DNA of 64,000 nt from Meconema thalassinum (GCA_946902985.2 OX336389.2:128561572-128625571); one strand, 5' to 3'. Counted from the stretch's first letter, positions 42,826 to 54,178 are shown. The notes: generated from the sequence alone by a model not told the origin. Made by a program: numbers and translations.

Positions 42826-44246
42826 CATTGCTCAGAGTGAACGCTGCAACTAAAATGTTTATTGTATACAACAATTGCATGAAATAAAGGAATGAATGCA
42901 TGTAGGCCTATTTACACATTTTGAGAATTGCATTTATTTATTATATTTATTGATCAAGAATAAAATTATTTTGTTAATTAATCAAACAAGTAATTTTCAC
43001 AATCACTTTCTAGAACAGGCAGGTACAATTTGCGTTCAATTGTTACGATGAGTTAACAATTAGATCTTCTTAATAACAAACGGTCTGTATAGGCTACTCG
43101 CAAATTACATGGCTATTTCTTCAAAATTGCGCAATTGATCAGTTTTGGACGTATCAATGTCAAAAGTAAGCTTTGAATGTTTTTATTCCTAATAAGTTTC
43201 TAAGGTGTTTCTTGGGTATTCGTAGCTCAGTCTTAGATTTAACATTATTTCATTTTAAGTTAAGATTAATAGGTGTATTTGGAGTGAACGCGAACATCCA
43301 TAGAATAAATGAATAATTAGTTAAAAAATAGATCCTTTCATGGTGTTTGGAATGCAAATCATCATTGCTAATATTTTAGACCACGGTTATCTTGTGGAGA
43401 GGGCATGTGTCTAGGACTTCGTATGTGTGCCGCAGATAATAGTTCAGCAGGCCTCATGCAGCTCACGAGCCTAGGGTTGAAGTCCTTGTATTAGACTGAT
43501 GGTTTGTTTTTAGGAGCCATTGAGTTTATTTTCATCATCTTTGCGTGGTTGTTTGTATTGACCGATAACCAGTGTAGTTTTAGTCTGAGTATGAATGAAT
43601 ATAACTGTAATAATATTGGTCTAGGAATGGAATAGATGATGATGATGATGATAATTGTTGTTTTAAGGGGCCTAACATCTAAGTTATCGGCCCCTAGAAT
43701 GGAATAGAGAATTGAAGAATGTAACCAACCCGAAATTCACCTAAATCGTTTTTGGAATAAACGGCGAAAAACCACACTGCAGTCATAAAATTAATTCAGA
43801 AAATAGAACCACACACGTAGATCCAGACAGGGAGACAGCTGGCAAAAGATAATTGAAGGTTTTTGTGACCACTGCTGGAGGTCACTTCACCTAAGAGATG
43901 ATGAACACGATGCTCTTAATTGAAGCAGCAACAGCAACAATTTCATTGAGCTAAAGCAGCGGCGTCCAGTCTTTGCACTTTTAGCGTGCTAGCAATGCTG
44001 CGCCGCACGCCGGCAGTCTGGCTCCTGCCTCTCTCGGCTGGGCTGCGTGCCCTGACTGATGGCGCTGCGACAGCTCTTCGCCGCGTCTGACCGAGTCAAG
44101 TTGGGGTCGCTAGCGCACCGGGCGTAATGTAAACAATCAAACTGTTCGTCTAATGTGTTGGTTGTCTGACACATTTACATTGTGTTTCGCTTGTTTCTCA
44201 GCGTACCGGTACTTTTTATGTACTTAGCATTAAAGAGTCATAAATA
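42826..44246. other. No gene; short SINE trace and GC-rich patch
   Basis: (GAT)n and a short repeat trace AGGGGCCTAACATCTAAG lie near 43630-43695. A GC-rich patch at 43985-44110 carries an unsupported 61-codon antisense ORF. A ~50-bp piece (43841-43888, CAGCTGGC then AATTGAAGGTTTTTGTGACC) recurs at 46941-46985. Confidence 0.5.
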
Positions 44247-44254
44247 CTGATAAG

Positions 44255-44970
44255 TAGGGCTCGGATGTTGATGCCGTAAAAAAAGATTAAAAAATGCACT
44301 TAAAACTTTCAAAAATGACTGTAATTAATGACCTAAAAATTTGAAAAATGCACTATAAAATGGAGAAAATGATCTTATAATAATAAACTCACCAATCTTT
44401 CAAAAATTCGAAAAATGCACTATAAAATGGAGAAAGTGGCAATGAACGATATCTCTCGCCGTGAACTATGCGGAACTTAGACAAGAATACACACCCCTTC
44501 CCCTTTCTACCCCGCCACAGCTAACCTTGGTCAACAGAGCAGATAACATTCCATTCCGCTAATAACTGGTTTGCGACGAAAACGGTACCGTTCTTTTGCG
44601 TCCAAGATATATATTTTTCTACTAATAGCAATACTGAAATATTTTATTTCAATATTTTCAATTATCTTGTATCAGCTACTAGCTTCTTCTTAACTCTGAG
44701 AGACGTAAATCTCTCATATAAATCTGTGAAATGACTAAATTGAAAAATAAAAGACCTTAGAAGGCCGATTTCTCTAAAATATGACCAAAAAATCTACCAA
44801 AATTTAAAAAAATGCTCTTAAAATGGAAAAATAGCAAAAAAATGCAAAAAGATGCAAAATAAAACTGACATATTTGAAGACGGGATGGCCCGTCCGGAGT
44901 TTCTATGTTCTTCAGCATTGTTTTAGACAGCTCAATAAAAAGATGACATGTCATCAACATCCGGGCCCTA
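44255..44970 (-). mobile_element. hAT element of the TAGGGCCCGG family, deleted
   Basis: 716 bp, termini TAGGGCTCGGATGTTGATGC and, reversed from the right, TAGGGCCCGGATGTTGATGA. The 8-bp target duplication has one mismatch: CTGATAAG / CTCATAAG (44247-44254 and 44971-44978). Its right third is the reverse complement of the left part of the copy at 5549 (CCGTCCGGAGTTTCTATG block). The dimerisation-domain relic present in that copy is missing. Confidence 0.88.
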
Positions 44971-45294
44971 CTCATAAGGTATCATGGAACTCATTTAAGG
45001 CATTGCAATTTCGCTCACTGTATTTTCCCCCCTTGTTTTCGTTTTGTTCAATTTCTTTTCATATTTACAATATACGGAATACCGTTTGTCGTTCGACCAA
45101 TCAACCACAACAGAGTACGGGAGTGAGTGTGACGGGAAAGTGACCGAGAGGTAAAAACATATAGTATTCCCTCACCATTGTTGAAAGACCGTACGCGCCA
45201 GAAGCACGCCGGCGTGCTGTGTGGACACCTCTGAACTAAAGGATCGATATTTTTGTTCAATTTATCACTCGCAGGTTATTTCGTTATATTAACT

Positions 45295-46630
45295 ATTCAT
45301 CATCATCATCCTGTACAGTTTCCAGCCCCAGGCTGGGTCTGTTTGGAACATTAGCCTCGCCACTTAGTTCTTTCTTCCCACCACCTCTCCGCTGTCACTC
45401 TGGTCCAGTCCTCGCCTCTCTTCTTGACACATTCCTCCACTCCTTTCAGCCATCTATATCTTGGTCTTCCCCTTGGTCGTTTCTTCTGCATCTGCATCTC
45501 ATGTATCCTCTTGGGAATCTTCTTCTCATCCATTCTCTTTAAGTGTCCATACCACCTCAGTCTTGATGTCTCAATCCTACCTTGCAAGGGCTCCTCTTTC
45601 ATCATTTCCCTGACCTTTTCATTCCTCACCCTGTCTCTTCTTGTTACTCCGATCCTACTTCGCAGGAACTTCATTTCACCTGCCTGTATTCTGCTTATGT
45701 CTCTTTTCTTCATTGTCCACGTTTCTGAAGCATAGGTCAGTAACGGGATATAGTAGCTTCTGTATAACACTTCCTTGCTTTTTTGTGGGACATCTTTATT
45801 CCACACTAAGCTCCTAATGCTTCTCAGAAATGCTTCTGCCTGTCTGCCACGTTCCGTAATCTCTTTGTCATTTCTCCCATTTTCCTCCACTATACTTCCC
45901 AAGTACTTGAGACTTTCCACCTTCTTCAGCTGTCCACCTCCAAGTGTTATCTCACTCATTGGTCTGTCCTTTTTCCTGGTCGTTAACAGGATCTCACATT
46001 TACTGATGTTGAACTTCCATCCGTACTCTCCCACTGTTTCTTCCCAAGCCTTCAGTTGCTCCTGAATTTCCTCCTCCTTGTTTCCCCAGACCATGAGATC
46101 ATCTGCAAACACCATTGCTTTCATCTTATCTTCTCCTATCTTTCCTGTTATCCGTGTCATTACCTCGTCCATAACCACAATAAAGAGAAGGGGTGACAGC
46201 GCACTACCCTGCTTCAGGCCACTCATTTGTCTGAACCAGTCTGTTCTTTCCCCTCCAACTTTCACACAACTCACACTTCCACAATACATCTCCTTCACTC
46301 TGCCTACAGTCTCTTTTTCCACTCCCATGTTTTCCATTGCTTTCCAAACCTTCTCCCTACACACACTATCATAGGCATTTTCGATGTCCAGGAAGGCCAT
46401 CAACAGATCCTCTCCAAATTCGAAGTGGTGTTCCTGGAGCTGTCTCACTGAAAATATGAGATCCACTGTTGATCTCCCAGGTCTGAATCCATACTGTTCC
46501 TCTCTCAATTTTCTCTCCATTTTGGTTCGTATTCTACTTTCTAATATCTTTTCATATATCTTGGCACAGTGAGGTATGAGTGTGACTCCCCTGTAATTTC
46601 TGCCCTCCTGCATTAATATTATTCTCGAAT
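45295..46630 (-). mobile_element. 5'-truncated LINE with GAT-type tail
   Basis: Minus-strand non-LTR element cut at its 5' end near 46613-46630 and ending at a (GAT)n tail (ATC repeats at 45297-45310). The 3' untranslated part contains CCCAGCCTGGGGCTGGAAAC, a perfect 14-base palindrome flanked by more complementary bases. No target duplication could be resolved. Confidence 0.88.
45351..46613 (-). CDS. LINE reverse transcriptase, partial but open (420 codons)
   Basis: Open to its stop without a lesion. RT motifs in order: NYRGVTLIP (6-14), YGFRPGRSTVD (41-51), FLDIENAYDSV with catalytic D76 (74-84), GLKQGSALSPLLF (132-144) and FADDLMVWG with the catalytic DD at 171-172. After the RT come SLKYLGSIVEENG, YASETWTM and a basic C-terminus RGRPRYRWLKGVEE ending RWWEERTKWRG. 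The endonuclease and the first RT motifs are lost by 5' truncation, so it is a dead-on-arrival copy. An intact remaining frame suggests recent insertion. Related to the fragment at 59700-60460. Confidence 0.88.
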   Translation of the reverse strand: MQEGRNYRGVTLIPHCAKIYEKILESRIRTKMERKLREEQYGFRPGRSTVDLIFSVRQLQEHHFEFGEDLLMAFLDIENAYDSVCREKVWKAMENMGVEKETVGRVKEMYCGSVSCVKVGGERTDWFRQMSGLKQGSALSPLLFIVVMDEVMTRITGKIGEDKMKAMVFADDLMVWGNKEEEIQEQLKAWEETVGEYGWKFNISKCEILLTTRKKDRPMSEITLGGGQLKKVESLKYLGSIVEENGRNDKEITERGRQAEAFLRSIRSLVWNKDVPQKSKEVLYRSYYIPLLTYASETWTMKKRDISRIQAGEMKFLRSRIGVTRRDRVRNEKVREMMKEEPLQGRIETSRLRWYGHLKRMDEKKIPKRIHEMQMQKKRPRGRPRYRWLKGVEECVKKRGEDWTRVTAERWWEERTKWRG

Positions 46631-47065
46631 ATCATGCGTCAGGGAAAAGTTCAGGAAACTATTAGTGGCAGTTTTTCTCTTGACATGGAAATCAAGGCTT
46701 TGAAATAGCCTAGTAAAATAAGTATGGAAGGATGTGTATTTATTTGATTCATTCGTGTTTCATCTCCAGCTCAGTTTGCTCTGACTTCTCCCATTTATTT
46801 CCTGTAGGATCTGTACAGCGCGACACACTTCAAAGAGGTGATAAACTTAGAGCCAGACTAATTATTAGTGGCACGGACCCAACTTGCCGCACTTCATTTT
46901 CTTTTTGTGAAGAATATTTTGTTGATTTGTATCGTTTAGTCAACAGCTGGCAAAATATAATTGAAGGTTTTTGTGACCACTCCTAAAGTTCGAAGTATGT
47001 CACTGTTGAAGGTTACTTCAACTTAACAGTTCGTGTTATGGTGTATTCCTTCGTTAGGAATTCAA
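46631..47065. other. No gene seen
   Basis: Contains the second copy of the ~50-bp piece (46941-46985) also found at 43841. No coding signal. Confidence 0.45.
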
Positions 47066-47069
47066 TGAG

Positions 47070-47345
47070 AGTTCAGTGCCCAGCCGGTAGTACCCGGCGC
47101 CAACAGTGGCTATCCTGGGTGAAAATTTCCTCCGGTTATTCCTCACTTTCTTCAGGAAAATACTAGTATGGTAACTTCCTTCAAGTCCCGGGAAACCTTC
47201 CTCAATTCTGGGCCTAAATAATTACAATCACACCCAGTACTACAGTTGCCAAAACAACACAGGCTGACATACAATTTCAACAAACACCCAAATTACAAGG
47301 GGCTGATGACCAAGATGTCCCTTACCTCAAATATGAATGAACGAT
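47070..47345 (+). repeat. Diverged SINE with SINE-B-type 3' tail
   Basis: TCCGGTTATTCCTCACTTTC and a 3' end with AACACCCAAATTACAAGGGG then GATGACCAAGATGTC resemble the SINE-B/C tail module. No B box is evident. Confidence 0.5.
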
Positions 47346-47628
47346 ACCAGCAACTAACCCGTAGTTGAATAATTAGCTTTCTGTTTCCGCGACAGCCTAT
47401 ATTGTGAATTTGTGCTAAGTTTCAATAATGCGTCACTGAACTTGCAATACCGCGAATCTGAAAATGCTTTCCTTTTCCTTGTGATTGGTCACTTCTCCCA
47501 GCCGTATGTGGATGTGCCGTCCAACAAAACAATTCACGCTTGGCTCAATTGCCTGTCTATCAATGTAAAGGATAATGCACCTTAAATATAGTGTACTGTA
47601 AGAGGGCATAATTCCTAGGAAATTAGGC

Positions 47629-47945
47629 AGATTGCGTGGCTCAGCGGTAACGTTCTCGCCTACTGTGCCCAAGATAGCGGGTTCAAACCCGGCCGAAGTC
47701 ATCGGATTTTTTAAGAGCGTTAAAAATCCGTCAGTATGCTTTCCTTCGGAGGGGAAGTAAAGCCGGCGGTCCCATCTCATAGATTTATGGGATGTAAACG
47801 ATCCTGCCACAAACTAAACTTGTGTGCAGCTAAATTGTTAGGTTAGATTTCGTTGTAACGCTCTATCCAAGTTCCAACGTTCACTACTAGGTATCATTGA
47901 TATCTGGTGGCGAAGGTTGGAACTACTTGAAATTGAACGGAACTT
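47629..47945 (+). repeat. Chimeric SINE: F-type head, C-type body
   Basis: The first ~35 bp (TGCGTGGCTCAGCGGTAACG then TTCTCGCC) is the head of SINE-F. From AAGATAGCGGGTTCAAACCC onward it follows SINE-C (GCCGAAGTCATCGGA, GGAGGGGAAGTAAAGCCGG, GGTTGGAACTACTTGAAATT). It stops before the shared 3' tail. Confidence 0.75.
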
Positions 47946-48589
47946 GTAGCTCACCTAAGGGTGTCCGCTGGAAGCAGCTACAGACTCAGGCGAGTCGAAC
48001 ATGTCCTCGGACACTCCCGGCACTAAAAGCCATACGATAAATAGATAAAATCTCAGTTATTTGCTGCACTGATCTACTTGAAATATTCACAGTATCTCTA
48101 TTTACTCATGTTCATTAATCTGGCCTGGAAAATGGCTGCAGTATTTATATAACTTGAGAAAAATGCATTGCTTCAATACTTTTAAAACTTATCAAAGAAA
48201 AATTTACATATAAAACGTTTGAAGCACTAAAAACATGATTCTAATTCGGATTGCAAGCCATGAAATGTTCTTCATTTGTATTAAGTTTCAACCCTTTAAC
48301 CTCAATAGTTAGGTCATAAATGTACAGTTCGTTAAATATTTCGTTTTCAAAAAATCATTAACTGCAATGTTGGTATGAGTAAATGATAATGCCTTTTCAG
48401 TTACTTAACTATTTCATCTTATGAAGGTAAATGATGATAAATTTCCATTGATTCAGTTGTTTGTGTGGTAGGTGCATTTTAAGAAACTGAACTGTTTTGT
48501 TCAATTATTCAGTTAACGCCACATTAAGACTCAATTCAAACGAAGTTCTTAGCTGGAAACATCTTCTTATCCACTCCTCACCTTGCCTA
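47946..48589. other. No gene seen
   Basis: AT-rich sequence with no recognised feature. Confidence 0.5.
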
Positions 48590-48722
48590 GTATGCCTCAT
48601 TATGTTGCTGCCTTAGGTTTTTGTACCTATGGTGGTACTTTTTGAGGATCCAACCAGCCTCTGGGCTGACTACCTAACAGGCAGAAATAAATGAATAAAT
48701 AAATAAATAATTAAATAAATTA
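48590..48722 (+). repeat. Probable LINE 3' end with (AAAT)n tail
   Basis: CCTCTGGGCTGACTACCTAA is followed by a run of AATA/AAAT units (48686-48722). The structure, unique 3' sequence ending in a tetranucleotide tail, suggests a heavily 5'-truncated retroelement. Family unknown. Confidence 0.5.
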
Positions 48723-49592
48723 ATCACTAGTCATTTTGCATAGGATTAAATTTACTAAAATACAGAAAATGATATAGAAAATACAGCTGATTACAAATAC
48801 AGAAAATAATGACCCTTCCATTACGGAACATTTTAATGAGAAGGTGATTCTCTCTGTGTTGCATTGTCTCATTGTCTGGTCCCTTCACTGTGGGTCTGTA
48901 GTTCGAGCCGGGGGTCTTGGCCTGGCGCTTATATGTTGTCATCAATGCTCCGCACCATTAGTGCCCATTAATCAGTTCCCGCATTCCACATTCTGTCCCA
49001 CACTAGCACCAATCAGAACCCCTCTGTCACTCTCAAGTACCCCGTATTGCCACCTCCCGAGCCGATCTCCTACTTCCATCATTGCAGTCTTTCTTATTTT
49101 ATAGAACGGTTTGCTTGTTGACAAAACGCCTTCGCTTGTCATGTACAGGATGATTCACCTGACTTTATCACCGCAGGTACTTCTTCTTAGTCAACAAGCA
49201 ATGCACACATATGACATATCCAAGACATGCTTCACGAAATTTCAGAACGGAAACGTTTCGAAATATCTGAAGAAGTATCGTTTTCATCAGAAATTAAAAT
49301 TTATTTTCCTAATGGAAACGTCTTCTATGTTGAGAAGAAATGCGAGAAAATATACTGACTGTCGGTTTTCTTCTATCGTACATCAAATACTGTACTTCCG
49401 AGGTTATTGCAACGTCAGACTGATACTAGAGATGCATGCAGCAAATGAACCTACGTAGATCATTCGTCAACATAACACATCGCAGGACAAAACTCACTAA
49501 TGACAGAGAAGCTGAACATGAAATAAAATCAATGTTATTGCTAAACTTTATAATTATATTATTATTCAGTATGCAAGCAGTGTATCATTAAA
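48723..49592. other. No gene established
   Basis: The longest ORF here is 115 codons (49111-49458, plus). It has no domain I recognise, no splice context I could argue for, and similar ORFs occur by chance. TGTACAGGATGATTCACCTG near 49144 may be the edge of an unclassified repeat. Confidence 0.4.
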
Positions 49593-49952
49593 GGCCGGAC
49601 GTTTGTTTTAGACGAGTGAAAAATCTTAATGGAAGCCTGGAGGCGAGTTACTACAGTACCTGTGTTGTTATCAGCTGCCCCAAGCAGTCCGATGATTGAC
49701 AAAGCTTTTTCACACGACTGCTGAAGTACAGTCATTGACAAATATAATGACGTTCTGTTCGTAACTGCGTAACGTGTACTTTCGCGTCACATAATACTTC
49801 GACGTGGACTGTACTGTCTGCTCATGTCTGGAATTCCATTACATCAGATCGGTGGTGACAAGTGTGAAGCGATGGGGTGATAGAGTGAGTGTGTGTAGGC
49901 TCACCCGCAGGCTTCAATGTCAAGGGCAATCGTCTAAAACAAACGTCCGGCC
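49593..49952. mobile_element. MITE with GGCCGGACGT termini
   Basis: 360 bp. The first and last 23 bases are perfect inverted repeats (GGCCGGACGTTTGTTTTAGA plus three more bases), with weaker complementarity to about 58 bp (GAAGCCTG and GAG-like blocks). No ORF of note. The target duplication is not clear, so the superfamily is undetermined. Confidence 0.88.
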
Positions 49953-51146
49953 TATACATATTACTTTGAATATTTAGGAATTTCTACTACGATGAATATA
50001 CAAGACACTGTATTGTACATACTTCATACATAACCTATGCTATACCAATTCAACACAGTGCTTACTGTATGTGTACAAAATGATTTTCATCATCATAATC
50101 TACTTCCATTCAACGCCACTGGCTTGACATTGGAATAAATTACGATATTCCTGAAGTTGGACAATGCAACACACGCAGTTATTAATGTGCAATACATTTC
50201 ACTGTAATGAATTATTAAAAATGTTAATCCCAATTTATACTTTGGTACTTTGAGAGTTTGTATCCTCGGGTTTTACATGCTCCTGTTTTGGTTTCTTCTT
50301 TCAACATATTAAATATGTTTTGTTTGAGATCTATTTCCGGAGATGATATTAGGTGGCAGGGAAAATGAACAATTTAGTTAAGTGAGCACAGAGATAAATG
50401 CATAGACTATTGACATGACCGACTTTTTATGGGAATTCAAATTGATGGGAAGTTTGGACACCCAGTGGAAGGTACTACCGAAGATCAGAAAAACTTTGGA
50501 ATAATGTCTGATTTAGAATGCTTCATCCAGACAACTCAGATGAATGCTTATCTCTGTTGACAAATGTTGGCAGCGAGTACTAAAGAACATCCATTGTGAG
50601 TTCGCTTTGAATATCAGCCAATTATAACCCAAGTGTGGTGACGCTCAAGCTGTATGTCAGCCTCACTCAGAAATCCGTCTTTCCCTCATCGGATTAAATT
50701 GCCAGGTCCCACACGAACAAGAGAGCCAACGAATTTGGTAATATTGTGTATGCAGCATCTCCACGAACGCTTAGTTGCATGTAGGTGATGCTTTTGTGAT
50801 GTAGGCTTGGCATAACATGGTACAGATTATTTTCTGCAAGATATCATGGAATTAAATGGTTTTCTGCATTATGACTTTTATTTTGTGAAATGGGTCTGAT
50901 CATTACGTGAGAATCAGCAGAAGACACCTGTTCTATCCTAACTCCCAGGGGTTTCTACGACAGGCAACCCCGTAATCAGGGTCAAGGAAGGTGATAGGTA
51001 ATGACTTCACCACTCTAGCTTGCTTGGAGGCAATGGTATGACTTTAGGTCCTGAGGAATGTCGCGTGATAAATTTTCAACGGTTTCTTGCTAACACTTTC
51101 AAATTTCATGACGCCACCAATCACGCCCCGTGCCTTCCCACTTGTG
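49953..51146. other. No gene seen
   Basis: 1.2 kb without recognised repeats, domains or RNA genes. Confidence 0.5.
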
Positions 51147-51593
51147 CGGATAGTGGATAATCTGCGGATAATGTTTGGAGTAAAATTTCGGATAGTTTGT
51201 AAAATACAATCTGAACTTGCTGAATATCATTACTAAGACCCGAATGTTTATGACATATTTATCATATTTTTCCCTAATGTTTTTTCCATGACAATTATTG
51301 TAAGATGATGATTTGAACTAATCTCATTCAATTTATGCCATTAAGCATAATGCACACTCCGAACTGAAAAGGGTTGCAATTCTGGCTGTATAACATTCAT
51401 TTTAAACATATCACATGACATACATAGCCTAGGGGAACGACTTTCTCCTCAAATGTCTAAAAGTGTTGCTTTAATATGTTATGCTTTATCTAATAAAAAT
51501 ATTATTGTCAGTGGATTCGGATAACAGAATGTTTGAATGCGGGGCGGATGCGGATAACGTTTTATTTATCCACGCAGGGGTCTATATAGTGAG
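51147..51593 (-). mobile_element. Family L transposon, unexpanded copy
   Basis: The minus strand reads AAAACGTTATCCGCATCCGC then CCCGCATTC, CCACTGACAATAATATTTTT, AAAGCAACACTTTTAGACAT then TTGAGGAGAAAGTCGTTCCC, and ends TTATCCACTATCCGCACA. This is the same order as in 54395-55720 on the plus strand. Only one or two ATCCGCATCC units are present here. GTTATCC-type motifs at both ends look like subterminal repeats of a DNA transposon. Class undetermined. Confidence 0.8.
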
Positions 51594-51934
51594 TGACCAT
51601 CCTGGGTGTGTATTTCCCGGACTGTCTCCACACTAGATCCTAGATACAACTTCCGTGGAATTGATAGTACTGTAGTTCGAGTAATCATGTACTTGTTTTA
51701 ATAATAGATCTTATTATAATTCACATAAAAATTGTAGTCCTTTTTTAACGTAGGCTACTATAATTTGTTTTATGTTTGACGATGTCGAAATGTAAATATT
51801 ATATGTCAGAAAACTGTATCATAATGAGGGTCATTATATTACTATTCTTCATTATGAAACAGTTTCTCCAGCCAATCAGAGCTCATTCATTGACCAATTA
51901 GGTAAGGATAGCTTCGCGCATGTGCTCCGTGGTT
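51594..51934. other. No gene seen
   Basis: AT-rich; no recognised features. Confidence 0.5.
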
Positions 51935-52122
51935 CAAAGCTGATGATGATCGCTTGACGATTGAAACTGGTCATCATAGTGTATTTATTAATCTCATGTA
52001 ATTTTTTTCAGGATTAGGGTATAACCCAACTCTTTTGGGTACATTCGTGTTGACCGACTGAGAAGCACCAAACTTTTGTTTACTAAGGCAACACTGAAAA
52101 ATGCCTTCAAACCCCATAATAT
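51935..52122 (-). repeat. Family I arm, solitary
   Basis: GACGATTGAAACTGGTCATC, ATTTATTAATCTCATGTAAT and GTGTTGACCGACTGAGAAG correspond in reverse to 57705-57910. No partner arm was found nearby. Confidence 0.7.
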
Positions 52123-52914
52123 TTTGTTTTGTTAGTTGTTAAGCTAGGTTTAGTTTCTTATTACAAAACTTCAAGCCAGAACATTGTATACGCTACATAA
52201 AGGGGCTATTTAGTCTCAGTGGTAGTTCTCTATGAATAAATTCAATTCAATTCAGACTCAATCCAGTTTCATGCAGGAGCTTTTGCACGCTTTACCCTGA
52301 AAGCAACAACAACAACAACAACACACCGTTTGTAAGCTCCAGCATGTCTACATAACATTCGGTGGGGCAAATGAACTCGTTAGGTAGCTCGTTCAAAAAC
52401 TGTTTCACGAGTTGTTTGCACATTTGTCGACAACCAAGTTATTTTTAATTGAGTGTAGATCTAAATTATAAGCTCCGACACAGTGAATGTGATATTCTTA
52501 CTTGAACTCGAAACTTCTCATTGACATATTACGGGACGAGCTCATTAGGTCTCCCAGCCTGCGTCTCCGCTTACCAAGGTAATTATTTTATAATTACAAG
52601 CTAATAACTGAAGACGTGCTGGACTAAACATTTGCATCTAAGTCGAGTCGCATTACATGGCATCATTGGACATCCACAAGCTGCCGCTAGCCTTCGCTAC
52701 AACTAGTAGACGTATGCCGGGTTTGGTTCGTGACACAATCATGTTTGGTAAATTATTTATTACGAGAAATGAGAATTTCAAGAAAAAGGTTACTTATACT
52801 AATCAGGCATATTTTATTGTTTTTATTAATATTTATGGGTTTGCAACATCCTGGTCATTTAGCCACGTGTTCTTAGTTATGTGCTGAATTTGCCTCAAAT
52901 TGTGCTATTCGGGG
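52123..52914. other. No gene; (CAA)n at 52303-52323
   Basis: Contains a short CAA microsatellite. The 76-codon ORF at 52657-52887 has no recognised domain. Confidence 0.5.
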
Positions 52915-53152
52915 TCTGTAGAAGAGTTGAGACTTGGATTGGGAAGGAGGCAGCCGTGGCCTTAAGTTTGGTGTCATCCCGGCATTTTCTTAGAGTAGAA
53001 GTGGGGAAACCACTTTCAGGATAGTTTAGGTGGGGATCGAACCCATCTGTTCTCAGCCATCGAACCAGAATTAAACATCTTGGCAGGGTCTGGATTCGAA
53101 CCCGGACCTCAGGGTTGACAACCAACAATGCCAGACACGACACCACGAGTTA
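52915..53152 (-). repeat. SINE-B copy, truncated at the 3' end
   Basis: The minus strand has the head TCGTGGTGTCGTGTCTGGC, box B GGGTTCGAATCC, a second GGGTTCGATCCCC, and TGGTTTCCCCACTTCTACTC, in SINE-B order. It ends within the central body. Confidence 0.75.
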
Positions 53153-53226
53153 GTAGGCATAGCCTACTTTGTAACAAAATTATTTTAATCACATGTTTTA
53201 TGCATAATTACTTTAATTGATGATTA

Positions 53227-53562
53227 GAACTTCCGTGGCTTAGGCGGCAGCACGCCGGCCCCCGACCGCTGGGTCCCTGGTTCAAATCCCGGTCACTGCA
53301 TGTGAGATTCGTGCTAGACAAAGCGGAGGCAGACAGGTTTTTCTCCGGGTACTCCGGTTTTCCCTGTCATAAATTTCATTGCAGCAACACTCTCCACTGT
53401 CATTTCATTTCATCTGTCATTAATTTAATCATTGCTCCAGGGGAGTGCGACAGGCTTCGGCAGGCGGCACAGTTCATATCCTCGCCGCTAGATGGGAGCT
53501 TCATTCATTCCATTCCCTGACCCGGTCGGTCGACTGGAAGCAGGCTGTGGATTTTCATTTTC
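53227..53562 (+). mobile_element. SINE-A, older copy
   Basis: Same structure with more substitutions (ACTTCCGTGGC start, GGGTCCCTGG, CTGCATGTGAGATTC). The 16-bp target duplication has two mismatches, ACTTTAATTGATGATT / ACTTTGATTGTTGATT (53210-53225 and 53563-53578), consistent with greater age than the other copies. Confidence 0.9.
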
Positions 53563-53579
53563 ACTTTGATTGTTGATTG

Positions 53580-53915
53580 AGTAGCCGTAATCTTGATGTT
53601 CCGCCCTGTAAAGAAATAAGGGGTTGTTCCATGCAGTATGGCAGAAGACCATGGGCCCAGGCTATTTCTGGATTTGGAAGATTTGTGGGTTTAAGCCCCT
53701 CCACTGGCCGTTCTGGAAATTGTGTGGCTTCTCATTTTCAACTCCAGGTAAATGCCCGGATGTTTCCCTCCCATACAGTACTTCTTGCCCAGTTTCATTC
53801 ATGTCGTAATTAACTCCTGTGATTATGTTGACACCAGGAAGAATATCCGACCGTAGAAACTACCCACCATATAAAACTCATTCCCGACTGCACAGCACTG
53901 TGAATAATATGGGGT
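53580..53915 (+). repeat. SINE-G-like copy, diverged
   Basis: GTGTGGCTTCTCATTTTCAA, CTTGCCCAGTTTCATTCATG, GACACCAGGAAGAATATCC and AATATGGGGTAGAAATATG follow the SINE-G order. The head shows GGGTTTAAGCCCC as a weak B box. Confidence 0.65.
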
Positions 53916-53969
53916 AGAAATATGCACTGTGTGGCGGGTATGATGGGTATGATGGTCTGGTTTAAAGAA

Positions 53970-54178
53970 TAATAATGTTTCTTTTAACTACTGCGGCTTT
54001 TAGAGACGCAGGGGTGCCAGAATTTTACCCCGAAGGGGATCTTTAACGTGCCAGTAAATCTACTGACACGGCTCTCTCACATTTGCGCACCCTCAAATGC
54101 CAAGTGACTGTGCCAGGATTCGATCCTGCAACCTTGGATACAGCAAGCGAGAACGTTACCGCTGAGCCACGCAGCCAG
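53970..54178 (-). mobile_element. SINE-F, full-length
   Basis: About 209 bp on the minus strand: head GGCTGCGTGGCTCAGCGGTA, box B GGATCGAATCC, GGGTGCGCAAATGTGAGAGA, CACGTTAAAGATCCCCTTCG, GGCGTCTCTAAAAGCC[GCA] and an ATT tail. The 14-bp target duplication TCTGGTTTAAAGAA is exact (53956-53969 and 54179-54192). Confidence 0.92.

Noticed and set aside
45424..46572. Plus-strand ORFs of 60-103 codons
   Set aside because: They are antisense shadows of the LINE reverse-transcriptase frame on the minus strand.
49111..49458. 115-codon ORF as a host exon
   Set aside because: No recognised domain, no splice-site or neighbouring-exon support, and length within chance expectation for this window.
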